From positions 5,001-69,000 of the forward strand of contig JAHBMJ010003676.1 of NCBI GenBank assembly GCA_018398765.1: a DNA stretch of 64,000 nt, given 5' to 3'. This document shows, in pieces, positions 36,030-47,259 of this stretch; positions within the stretch are counted from its first letter, which is position 1; every line of letters starts with the position of its first letter. The DNA comes from Chromera velia (taxonomy: Eukaryota; Sar; Chromeraceae). A program made the translations under genes and the position numbers. Below the pieces are notes generated by a model, which did not search any database, was not told the origin of the DNA, and saw nothing but the letters and a program-made list of their open reading frames with translations.

Positions 36030-37539
36030 AAAGAAAGAAAGAATTTCAAAGAAAGAAAGAACGAACGATATCAAACGAATGAACGAACGACCGTCTGCCA
36101 GTGGGTTTCCCGTGCTGCATGGCATTCAATTTTGCAGCACAGTGTGTGATTTCAGTCTCCAAGAGTGTCACAGTGCTGAACCTCCTAGCGGAGCATGAGC
36201 CTGCTTCTGACAGTCACTATGTCACAGTGGCTCAGGGACCTGGTGCACTGCTTCTAGTAATGACTATCGCACATGTTATGACATTGTTGTGGGACCTGGT
36301 ACTGCTCCTATCCTGGCCTTCGATCGGTATACTGTGGTGCATGTAAGACCTGGCACTGTGGTGTGCTGGTGTGCTGGACTATCGCATATATTGTGACATG
36401 GGGCTCGGACTTGGCATGCAACCGCTATCATAAATGAAATTTAATATGTATAAACAAATAAAAATAGAATTGAAAATATATTTAGAATCATATTCTTATG
36501 TTTAATTTTTAGTAAAATTTATATGTTTTAAAATATATGTTGGACAATTTTTTTTTTCATATAAATTTTTAATGTAACATATATTATGGTCAATTGATTG
36601 ACCATTAGATTCACCTTTATGTATTTAGTTTCTATTCTTCTTTATCTTGATATTTTGACCCATTATTTCACATAAAACGAATTATAGCTATTTAACACCG
36701 TTTTTTAAAAGTCTGACTTGTCTGCCAGTGGAAAAGTCCACTTACATCCACTGACCATTGGAGAGGCCTAAGAAGAAAAGGAGGACGGCAGGCCAAAGCA
36801 GACACAGAAGGGGGTGGAAGTGAAGAAGGGATGAGTAGAGGGATAACATAGAAAAAAAATATAGGAGAGGATTAAAGAGCAAACAGAAAAGAAGGTAAAC
36901 CTTTTCTCGATAACACAGATGTGAGGTATTGGGAGGAAGGAGGGCTTCAGATAGAGGAGGTAGTTTTTGTGGGGAGTGCAGGGTTCTTATCCTTCTGGTC
37001 CTCTTCTATTTTTTCTTCCTTTCTCTAGGTGGTGAGTGAAGAGAAAGAGGGAGAAAGTAGGGATGGGGGGGGCACGTGAACTCTACAAATCCCATGATTG
37101 CCCTCCTTTAGTTTTGTTGCCCTTCCATAGTTCCGCCGGGTGTGTATAGGGAAGAAGAAGACCAGGGAGAAGACCGCTGACGCGCGGCGCTGAAGGGGTG
37201 GTCTTTTATGTGTTGCAGGTTTGTCTTCTTTGAGCTCATCACCCAGGCGGGCCTCCCAGGCGGGAAGAGACGGGAAGAGGCTGAGGGGCAAAGGATCGAG
37301 TGTCTCTTGCTCCTCTTGAAGAGAAACGAATGCGTATATCGGGGGCGAGTGAGGTGCTTTTTGCCCCCCTAAAGTGGCGCATTTCCATAAAAAAATCATT
37401 CTCATAATTTGTAAGGAGTTAGAAGCTGAAACTTTATGTAAGAAGACGTTGTAACGATAGAAAAAGAACTATAAAACAGATTTTTTATATCATTTCTAGA
37501 AACATAGGTGGAGGAAGGTTTGATCAGATAGGTTGAGGC
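36028..37539. other. Gene-free spacer, A+T-rich at 36420-36710
   Basis: The part near 36150-36420 repeats words such as ACCTGG, GTCACAGTG and CACTGTGG. An A+T-rich stretch runs to about 36710, then a purine-rich stretch from 36760 to about 37080 (GAAGAAAAGGAGGA-type). No coding frame or RNA gene is supported. The last few hundred bases may be LINE sequence too decayed to recognise. Confidence 0.4.
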
Positions 37540-39686
37540 CTCTCTGGAAAAAGTGAGGGCACGGGTGAAGGGAACGAGCATATGGTACCCGGAAGACAAA
37601 GGACTCAAGCAAGGAGGCCCGAGCGGCCCTTCTTTTTACTGTGTGTACACACATGACTTGCCAGAGGAAGTAAAAACTTTGAAAGAGGAGAGGACAGAGA
37701 CGACAGACCGATAGACAGAGGCCAAAGGTGCCGGCAGGAGAAAACGGGAGGTGAGTCGATTTCCTTGCCCCTCTGTTTGCAGATGATACAACACTCCTCG
37801 AATCCTCAGATAGACAGTTGAACCTTCTTCTTTCGAACCTTGTAGCCTTTGCAGAACCTCTCCGTCTTCTATTCTCTGACAAGTCGAGATTGGTCCGGTT
37901 TGGCCACATTGCATCAAGAGAGAAAGAAAAAGTTAGACTGAGGGAGATAGTGATGAAAGAAGTAAGAGAGCAACCCTACCTGGGACTAGTCCTATCCACC
38001 GATTGCAACCTAGAAACCATGATGGAGGCGCGGTCAATCAAAGCAGAGAGATGCATGCAGGGACTGATGGGGAAGATAGGAAGGGGGGGAGGGATTCCAC
38101 CCGCTGATTGCTTCAATATATTTAAACAGACAGTGCACACCGTATGGTTATATGGATGCAAAATCCATGCATGCCCAGATAGCGCGTATACAGAATTCGA
38201 CGAGAAGCAAAGGAGATTTGTCAGGTTTGTTTTGTATTTGAGAAAGAAAAAAAATTGTGACACGCTGATGATGGAAGGAGGTTTCATTCCGATCGATCTC
38301 GAAGTGGCTTCCAGAATGATCCGGTGGGCAGGGAAGGCTTTAAAGGAGAAAAGAAACGAAGCAGTAGGGCAGGCAATCCTCACATGCCTGAGAGAGGAGA
38401 AATAAGGGGGGGGAGAGGAATGTATCCTTTTCATCTTTTCCCTCATCTGAAGCAATGTGCACAGGCACTCTACACAGACAGAGGAATGCACCCTTTTGCA
38501 AGAGAAAGACTAAAAGGAAGCGTAAGGCAGAGAGGAACACACGTAGTCAACGAGAGAGTGGACGGGATAGAGAGATGACTGCTGAAGAGAACAAAAAATA
38601 AGCTAGACAAGAAGAAGAGAGAGGCGTTTGCATATAGAATAGAAAGAAACATAAGAGAGAAGAGCAGTCAGGAGAAGGCAGAACTGACAGGAGTGATGAT
38701 GGCTGACGTGCACAGAAAGGTCTCAAACAGAAACCGTCTCCACCTTTCTTTGTTTGAAGACAGAGCAGGTAGAAAGGTTGGGTCGACAATGAAAATAGAC
38801 AGAGAGAGAACAGGGAGAGCCTCTTTTTGCTATACGAGAGTGGTGCCACGATCAGAACACAGGAGGAGAGCAGCATGCAGGGTGGGAGACAGGGCTGTGG
38901 CTGCGACTCAGGGAAAAATTCCGGTAAGGGGGGGTGAGAAGGTGCCGTTACAGAAAAGGATGTGCCAGTTCTGTCGAGGGTGGTTGGGAATCGAGGTGGT
39001 GGAAGATGAAATCCATCTGGTGATAGAATATCCTGTTTTTGACAGAGAGAGAGCAGAAATGTTCAGAAAGATAGAAGATAAATGGGACAGCAAGATGGAA
39101 GAAAGAGCCAGAAAGGCAGCCACAGAAAGAGAAGGGCTCAACAGAGAAGAGGGAAAAAGGGATAACTCGACGCTTTTCTGTTTTCTGTTGAATGAATATC
39201 ATGCCGGAGTGGATGAGTTTTTGGGATGGGCGTTATTCAGACGGAGGGTGTTTGAGGAGTGTCCAGGACGGTACGGACACATAGAGGGAGACGCTCTGGC
39301 GGCCAGACATGCAGGAATCACTGGAAGACAGCGGGCGATCGAGAGACTAACAAAAGAATATGAGGAGACAATTGATAACTTAGAGACGACCGAAGGAGCG
39401 TTAGGGTGGGGAAGGAGGGAGCCACAGAAGAAGATTGATAAAGCAAACAAAAAAAGCGAGGAAGCCCAAATCACATACCGTTTCAGATCGATTTTCAGGC
39501 CGGAAAGCCAACGCGGATCCAGACCCGTGGCTCGAACAACGAATAATCATGCAGCAGTGGCCAGGGCAACAGACTCTGGCAGGCCCCGAGGGTGGGGTCT
39601 GATACCTCAGCTTAGGCTGGGGAACGCCCCGCCCTGCTAGCTCTGGCGACAAATCGACATAGCGGGAAGGCCCTAGGGCGGAACAT

Positions 39687-39727
<41 letters not shown>
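37540..39727 (+). mobile_element. Decayed LINE: 3' part of ORF2 (reverse transcriptase C-terminal half) with ATCA-repeat tail
   Basis: Reverse-transcriptase motifs are readable in order on the plus strand. GLKQGGPSGPSFY (near 37602-37640) matches the Q-G-x-x-S-P motif, and FADDTTLLESS (near 37778-37810) is the catalytic F/Y-x-D-D motif. A thumb-like region to 38404 contains QPYLGLVLSTD and KQTVHTVWLYGCKIH. A second block to 39640 holds a C-terminal C-x2-C-H-type knuckle (MCQFCRG, then EIHLVIEYPVF). The frame changes or stops at least three times: before FADD, at 38405 and near 38578. The upstream RT and any endonuclease domain are missing or unrecognisable. It ends in an (ATCA)n array at 39688-39727, a typical non-LTR tail, so the element is dead and 5'-truncated or 5'-decayed. 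Confidence 0.8.
39688..39727 (+). repeat. (ATCA)n 3' tail of the LINE
   Basis: About ten tandem ATCA units follow the LINE terminal sequence directly. Shorter copies of the same word occur in the other strand sense at 34301-34320 and in the same sense near 46184-46205. Confidence 0.85.
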
Positions 39728-39730
<3 letters not shown>

Positions 39731-42700
39731 CCTAAGCTAGCAATGCATATGTGCTCAAACTGCCCTTTGCCATTGGGACACGATCGATGGCTGGCGGGTT
39801 AAGTTACCTCATCATCATCATCATAGTGTACTCTAGACAAAACATAAGATATATGAATGATTATGTGTATACTTATTGAATGAGGGACCAGAAGATAGTT
39901 TATCTGTTTCCTTGCTTGCTCTATATATAAAAGGTGCCACATGCTAACACTGCGCAGTCAGCACTAGAGGCAGCGATGGATTGGCCCTAGGATTGGCCTG
40001 GAATCGGGAGGGAACTGAACTTGTTACTGAAGAGAAACGAGGCCGTTGGCCGGGCAGCGCTTAAAGCTACACTTCTTGTTCTGCTGCCTTTTCGTTGATC
40101 GGCCAGAACGGTATGCGAGTGAAAGAAACGGAAGAATCATGCATGCACGATAGAAGAGAAACCGAACCATCCAGACAGCTGCCACGTCTGCTTTGTTTTG
40201 CGTTACTCTTCTCCGCAACTTCCAAATTTCATTCCTTCTCCAATGTCTGCGCGGAAGAGAAGCAGATCCACAGATAAAGCTCTTCTCTTCTTTCGTTGTC
40301 AGTCGTCTGTTGGAAAACATCCGTCAAGACGCTTTTATCGCTATATGACTGCAGGGGTGTGTTGTGTTCGATTGGGTCACTGCGTCTCAAGCTGTACATC
40401 TCCCAACCGTCGGCTCTGTTCCTTGTTCCTTCTGTTCTCTCTCCGACTTTTGAATTACTTCTTCAGCAGGATCCGAACGAAGGAAGGAAGGAAAGTGTCA
40501 ACGAGGAAGGAAACATTTGAAGCACAGCTAGGCAGGCAGGCAGGCAGGCTGGATGGCTGCAGTCTCATTCCATTTTCTCACCACGTCATGCTGGTACGTT
40601 GACTGCATGATCGGAAAGTTGAATTCTGCTGCGTTTTCTCTCCTCTCCTCTCCTCTTTCATGTAACAACAGGACCCATTCCACCCCATGCCTCGCAATTG
40701 TATCGGATAGGACATTGACAGGCGTCGTCTGTCCGTTCCTACCACTGCACTGCATGCATGCCCTCCTGCATGGCAGTACTGCTCTCTCTCTACTGCATGT
40801 GCACTGCAGCCAGACAAGTTTTTTCTCTCCTCTGCAGGTGCTCGATCGATCCATCGATCCCTCTGCATGCATGCGAATGCAAAAAGCCCCTCTCCTTTTG
40901 CCTCGTCTCTCCTCTCTCTGTCTTTCTTATGTGTCCTCAAGAGAAAAGAAGAGGAGTTCATCTTGTCGTCGTTCACGCAAACACGACGAGACCCGCAGGC
41001 GCACTCACAACTTCTGCACACGTATCTACTGACCCTCGAAATTGAAAAAAAAAGCTGCAGGAGCTCCGAGAGCAATCCTACTCAGGTCACCTTCCTTGTA
41101 AGGTTTTTCTCAGCGACAGAAAACAACACATAAAAAAAACCAAGACCCTGGGAGCTGGTTTGCACTCGCCTCTCCTTTTGAAAAGACACCGATCATTGAA
41201 TGCATGCAAAATGCAGCTCACCAACAGACTGACGCGTCTCCTTCAAATCAACAGTGGGAGATGAACTTACCATCGGCTTTGGCTGACTTTCTAAAACAAA
41301 GGCACAAATGTACCGATAAGAAGAAAAGCAAAAGCCACAAACAAATTTGTTTTGATTCCGCTACTCCGACTTCCTGCTCACAAAAGCGAAGGCAGTATGA
41401 GTACCTGGTACGGGGGTGTGTCTCGCACTAAGAAGTGGTCATTCATGCACCTTCTCGCATTCTGCATCCACCTTTCCTTCTTGCCCCTTTGGAGAACGAC
41501 TCAAGACCAGAAGTAACGAAAAAAAAAAAAAAAATGCCACGAGGACTTCACCGATTTCTGCCTGCAGGTGCTCATCTTTTTCTATTCAGAAGCGGATCCG
41601 CCCATCGAACTAGTCGCCAAGTCGGGTCCGTTCAGATTTTTCAATTTTCTTCTTTTCTTTAGTCTTGACCTCGTTTGTCTGCCTTCGATCGATCTTCTTC
41701 TTGCGGTCATACTCTCAAATCTTTGTATCGCTCCCGATGAATCGATCTACCATTCTTTCCCTTTTACTCCTTTGCCTCCGTCGTTCTCCTCTAAGCTCCT
41801 TCCACCGTGTAGTGCCTGTCAAATAAGATCACCAACATCCCTCCTCGATCGATCGATCAAAGGATTGCTTGATTGATGACCACGCAAGCGAGCGAAGACA
41901 CACACTGCAATCAAGTCCGTAGATAGTCACAACAAGACAGACAGACACAAAGGCGGGAGGCATATCGGACCACAAAAGCACGCAAAAAGACTCACGGATA
42001 AGCACACACACTTAACAGACGAACACACACACCCACACATGGACGCACGGGTGGATTTATTGAGACTCGCTTGTCTCCTGCCAGACTTGTTTACAGCCAA
42101 GCTCTAAAAGTGGACGGACAGAGAGGGACAGAGGAAGAAACGACAACAAACAGACCATATGTTTTTCCACAGACAGATGGACTGACAGAAAAACAAGACC
42201 GACCGACTTGTCCGGCGGTCAAACAGTGCAGACCATGGACGTTTCTGTTGCTGGCAAACACCCAAACAAATGGCATGATAAGACCAGAAGACACTGGTCG
42301 GTCGGACAGCAAGCATGCAAGCAGGGAAGCGGGGAAAAAGTGAGGATTCCATCTTTGACCCCTTCTAAATTTCTTTCCTCCTCCCCCTCTTCCTTCTCCT
42401 GGGCCATCAATGAAGGCAGGAATGAAGGAAATTCACCACCACCACTCTAGTCTGATTTCATTTGCATCTCTTGGATATAAGAGGGAACTGCATGGAGTCC
42501 GTACGTTCTATGAAGACAAGACAAAAAAAAAACCGTCTCTCCACCTCCCCTTCTTTCTCACAATCCGAGGAAAAGTGAACTGTTCACGTCAGGTCTCGCT
42601 TGGTTCTTTCTTTCTTTTTTGTATCCAGCCAATTCTCCCTCCAGGAGACTGGTTATCTTTCATTCAACCGCTCCTCGTAGCTCTTCGATCGGTCTTCTAT

Positions 42701-43526
42701 GAATGTTTCTTCTCTCGTCGGCAAGGCTAAGCACATGTGGACCCTATTCTCACCTTTGTGTGGGTGCTTCATTTTCCTGCGAGCGTCTCTCTCCGTATTC
42801 TACTGCTGCCAGGGCACTAAATTACGCTTCTCGTACTGTCACTGCCTTGGCACTAAACTGCTTCGTTCGCACATCACGCATGGTCATGGCATCACAGTGC
42901 CTCGAACCTGACCAGAAAAAGAGAGAGAGAGCATGTTGCCGTTTCTTGGATGGAAGGAAAGAGGTGCAATGAGCTGCAGCTTTTCAACAGTTGAATTGAG
43001 AAGGAATGAAGCGTGTACGGGTAGACGGGTGTAGGGAGGGTGTGATGGAATTGGGTAAACCTAGAGGAGGGGTCCTTCTTGATTACAGGATCCAACAAAA
43101 AGGCTCGAAAGAAGGCAGGAAGCAGTAAAGGAGGAAAGGAAGGAAACAAAATTGCGGATTATCCAACAGATAGATAAACCGGGCCTAGCAGTCGCTGCTA
43201 GGCAAAGCGGGCGGAGGCACAGTATTTATTTCCGGCCTGTTTAATGAGGTCTCTGTCTGAATTTGAGATGTTCTCTCTCTCTCTCAACCTGTAAATTCCT
43301 CGCATTCCTTCTATTTTCTGAAACTACAGTTCATTTCTCCTTTTTGTTCACCATCGGCCAGCAGAGCCAGTTGCAAGGAAGGGAGGGAGGGGACTGTGAA
43401 GCAGACCGGTCGTTTTCTTTCTCCATTCCGACAGGCAAGACAAAATGACGGGAAGGGGGCAGGCAAAGCCAATCGAATCACTAGTCATCGTCTCTCAGTG
43501 CACGCATGCATTGAGTGGCTCGACTG

Positions 43527-43558
<32 letters not shown>

Positions 43559-44694
43559 GACGTCCCGTTCATCCTCCCTTGGCTGAAGGGGCGCTTTCCC
43601 TTTCTGTGCTGACAGAAGAGTAAAGAAGAGAGGTGCGTCTCGCAGCTTTGGGCTCTCTCTGGCTTTCTCACAGATCTCTCTGGCTTGACTCGGTTCTCCT
43701 TCTCCCCCCCTCCTTTCTCAGCGGCCATTTTAAACACCCAAACAAATGATCCAACGTTGCTCCCTGCTTCCCGTTCCTTCTAAGTGTCTATTGACTGAAA
43801 CCCCGTTTCTGCAGATGCTGACGGACAGACACTGCCTTTTGTCTAGAGATGCAATGGAGAAATGAATGAATGAAGACAAAGGAAGGCACAGGTTGGCATC
43901 ACTAATCGCACTATTTGCATACATCGACGCACGCTGTCCGATACTGGCCGAAACCAATACAGTACGTCGTTCATCGTGGAAGAGAGTGAAAGGGAGGGGG
44001 GGGTAGGAGACGGACAGTGAGAATAGGAGAGAGTCTAGCCCCGCCAGAGGGAAGAGATCTTCTCAACAAAAATAAAAAAATGTCGTCGCATAAACATCAG
44101 ATCATCATGCCTTCTTTTTTATTATGTGCAGCTCCTCCACTTCGACAAGACAGAAAATTGCCGAAAACCCGGACGGATGGACATCTTCTAAATAGGGCCT
44201 TCATTCTTTTCTGCGCTGTCGATTCGATCAATAGATCATTCTCAAGAGAGAGGGGTTAGGGGAGAGAAGGAAAAGGTCAGAGCGGTCAAATAAATAAGAC
44301 TAGTCACGCTCTACGTTCTCTGCGTAGAGAAGGAACCAAACAGTTTCTAGTGGCGTGAAAGGGCGTGTAACGTGTGAGTAGGAGTGTGGAGGTGCATGTG
44401 TGGTGCTATCGAAACATTCGCGTCTTAAACCATGAGGACTTGCATGCCTTTGTCTGTCAATATCTTGATTGATAAAAAACAGGCCTGTCACTATGCTGTG
44501 TGTGCTCTGGGGATCGTGCCACTCCCCCACAGACAGACAGGCGGGAGGAAGAAGAAGAGGGGGGACAAATTACCACATCACCGATCGGCATGAAGGCGGT
44601 GGACAAGAGAGGAAGTACGCTTGTAAAAAGTCTAAAAAGAAATCGACAGAAAGACCATCGAGCAAGGCAGAGGCCTCTCCAAATTAAGTGTGTC

Positions 44695-44727
<33 letters not shown>

Positions 44728-47259
44728 TATCTGGGTCCCTGCATACGGGCAGAGATAGAATTTGAGTCCCACGGTCACGTCTAAAGACAGCTAGTTGGAT
44801 AGATTTTACTTCTTCTGAACAGGAGGGACAAACAAATGAGAGACGTGCCGAAAGAAGAGCAGGCAGATGTTGGGATAAAAATACAGCCAGCCTAACTGCG
44901 TTTGAAGGAAGGGAAGAAAGAGATGGAGAGGGACTGTCAGTGACACCACGTGAGGCACTGTCGGTAACCACTGTACTTCCAGTTCTTTCCACAACCCTTT
45001 CTTTTGTTTTCTTTCTTTCTTCCTTCGATTTTTTCCCCTCTTGGAAGCCATGGTGCTTGCGCTTACCTGAAGCGGACATTCGTGACTGCGACAGTACAAA
45101 CGCAAAAAAAAAAACCGCCAGAGGCAAAAGACGGTTTGTAACGATGACAAGAGTCCATGGACACAAAAACGCATGATAAAGGGCCTCAAATTACCGAGGA
45201 GCGAAGAAAAGAAATGGTCCCCCGTACCCCCCTTTTCCATGTGGATTTCATTTCCGTTTCTCCTCCCGGTCTCTCTGCCAGACAGCCATCCCTCTTTTCT
45301 TCTGTTTTGTCTTCTTTTCTTTCTGACGGTTGTCCTCTTTAACGCCTCTACATGCAGTCCCCTTGACCCACGCTTGACGTTTCTTCTCTCGCTTGCTTCG
45401 TGTATCTTCCTTTCTTTCTGTCTTTCGCAGTGCATAAGTTGGTTCGAGCAATGCATGAGTGGATGCAAAGATCGACAACACATGCTTGTTCAGACAGACA
45501 CTTTCAGGGGGAGGGCAAAACATTAGCTGCAAATGCAGGTCTGCCCCCCCCCATCCCCCAGGCCCGAGTCATGATCGTCTCTCTCAGGACTTTCTTCTCT
45601 TCTCTTCCTGTTCCGATGCATAAAGCATCTAGTACAGATGGAAGTCTCTCAGACAGAAGACTGAGGCCTTCTCTCTCGAACCCCTTCCTTCTTTTCTTCT
45701 CCCTTATCTTGTTTCTCTACGGTCTCGATGAGTATGTCGGTTGGGTTCCTGGTCTGCCTATTCTCTTTTCTCTGTGCGCATTTGAGCACGGAACTCCGGC
45801 AAGCTCTTTCCACGGTTCGGTCCTCTGGCGTTGTCTTGTGTGTGGTTTTCTGTGTCATTCTTGGGGGGAGTGTAGGTTGCTCTCTGTGCAGGTAGGGACA
45901 TCACTTGTGCTTCCTTTCTTTGGATCTTCCTTTCTTTCCGTCGGTAGTTTATGGAGCGTCTGTGCTCGTATCGACTCTGTCTGTCTCCCTCCCTCCCTCA
46001 ATGCTCTCTGCACGCACTTTCTTGTATGGACCGGGGGGGGGGGCAAAACTGAATTCTGGGCTCGTAGCATGGCAGAGAAGAAACCGGACATCTACAAAGA
46101 AAGAGAGAAATAGAAGGAAAGGAAAAAGAAGAGGAAGAAGAAGGCAGCGAGAGGGAAATTTCAAAGGACATCGAGGATGCGCATCAATCGATCAATCAAT
46201 CAATAAAACAAGCAAGCAAGTAATTAGGGTATTTATTGATTTATCTATGTGACTGCTGATTTGACCGGTCAAGCAGTCAACGAACCAACCGAGCATTCGA
46301 TCCCTCGTACAATCAATGCTCCATCTCAGTCAGTGAGTACCTAGTCACCAAATTGATCAGCAAGGAGGGAAGACAAGGAAGAAAGGCAGGAAGGAAGAGG
46401 ACTTATGATTCTTCTCAGGTCTACAACATTGTAAACAATCCGTGTAAGTAAGGAGGAACGGACGAAAGAAGGAAGGCATCTAATACAGGCCCCAAATTTA
46501 CCCAAGATGGAGAAAGGAAAGAAAGTGAGAGAAAAGAAGAAAGAAGACAGCCGTTTGTTTACCACTCTCCGACCCGGTTTTTGATTTAAACAAACCTGTG
46601 CACCTCACTTCACCTCCCCTGTCTCTGTCGGTGTGTCTGTGCGTGATTTGACAACCAACCTTGGCAGACAACCACCGACGCAGTTTCAATCAAGACACGC
46701 TGCCAGGCACGTAGGAAGGAAAGGCGGTCGGCAAGATCCACAGTATAGAGAGAGGGTTTTAGAAAGAAAGAAGTCCGACAGAACCGATCATTCAATGAAG
46801 AGGGGAGAGAAGAAGAACAAGAAAGAAAAAAAGAAAAGGAAGAGCACGACAGTGTCTCTCCCTTTCTGCTCCTCTTCTCTACGCTCCCGCGTTCTTTTTT
46901 ACCGTCCATCCGTCCGTCTGTCTACTGAGTCCTTTATTGTCTACCATCGGTTTTACTGCCTTGTCCCGTCTCCTTCTTTCGCCTTTCTCTTCCTCGTCGG
47001 TTCCCCTTAACCTGTTTCCGTCTCTCTCTGATGTTTTTTTTGTATCTGTCGTGGGGGGCCGCACCTCGCCTCATGTTTTTTCTCTTTTCTGTTTCTTCGC
47101 CTTTGTCTTCTTCTCTTTCTTCCAGCGTCACAAAGAAAAAATCAAAATCGCCAAGCAGCAGTACAGTTCTCTTCAATCAAATTAGTCGTGCTCTACTGCC
47201 CTTTCCCTTTTTCTCCATGACAACTGAAATGAAAAGAGGTTACAAAAAAATGAAACACA
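39728..47259. other. 7.5-kb stretch without a supportable gene
   Basis: This lies between the LINE tail and the 3' end of the KH-domain gene. Frames of up to about 237 codons occur (for example plus 45400-46113 and minus 44806-45483), but they are runs of Ser, Leu, Phe, Arg and Lys typical of CT-rich sequence read by chance, with no domain. Visible structure: GCATGCATG words near 40145, 40755 and 40868, a CAT repeat at 39808-39823, GATCGATC words near 41850, a (CAGA)n tract at 44697-44728, and an ATCA stretch near 46184-46205. Genes with short exons or non-coding transcripts could hide here. Confidence 0.45.
44697..44728. repeat. (CAGA)n microsatellite
   Basis: About eight tandem CAGA units in the gene-poor stretch. 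Confidence 0.9.

Noticed and set aside
45400-46113. 237-codon plus-strand frame in the gene-poor segment
   Set aside because: Ser/Leu/Phe-rich composition follows local CT-rich sequence, no domain or splice-supported extension is seen, and microsatellite sequence contributes.
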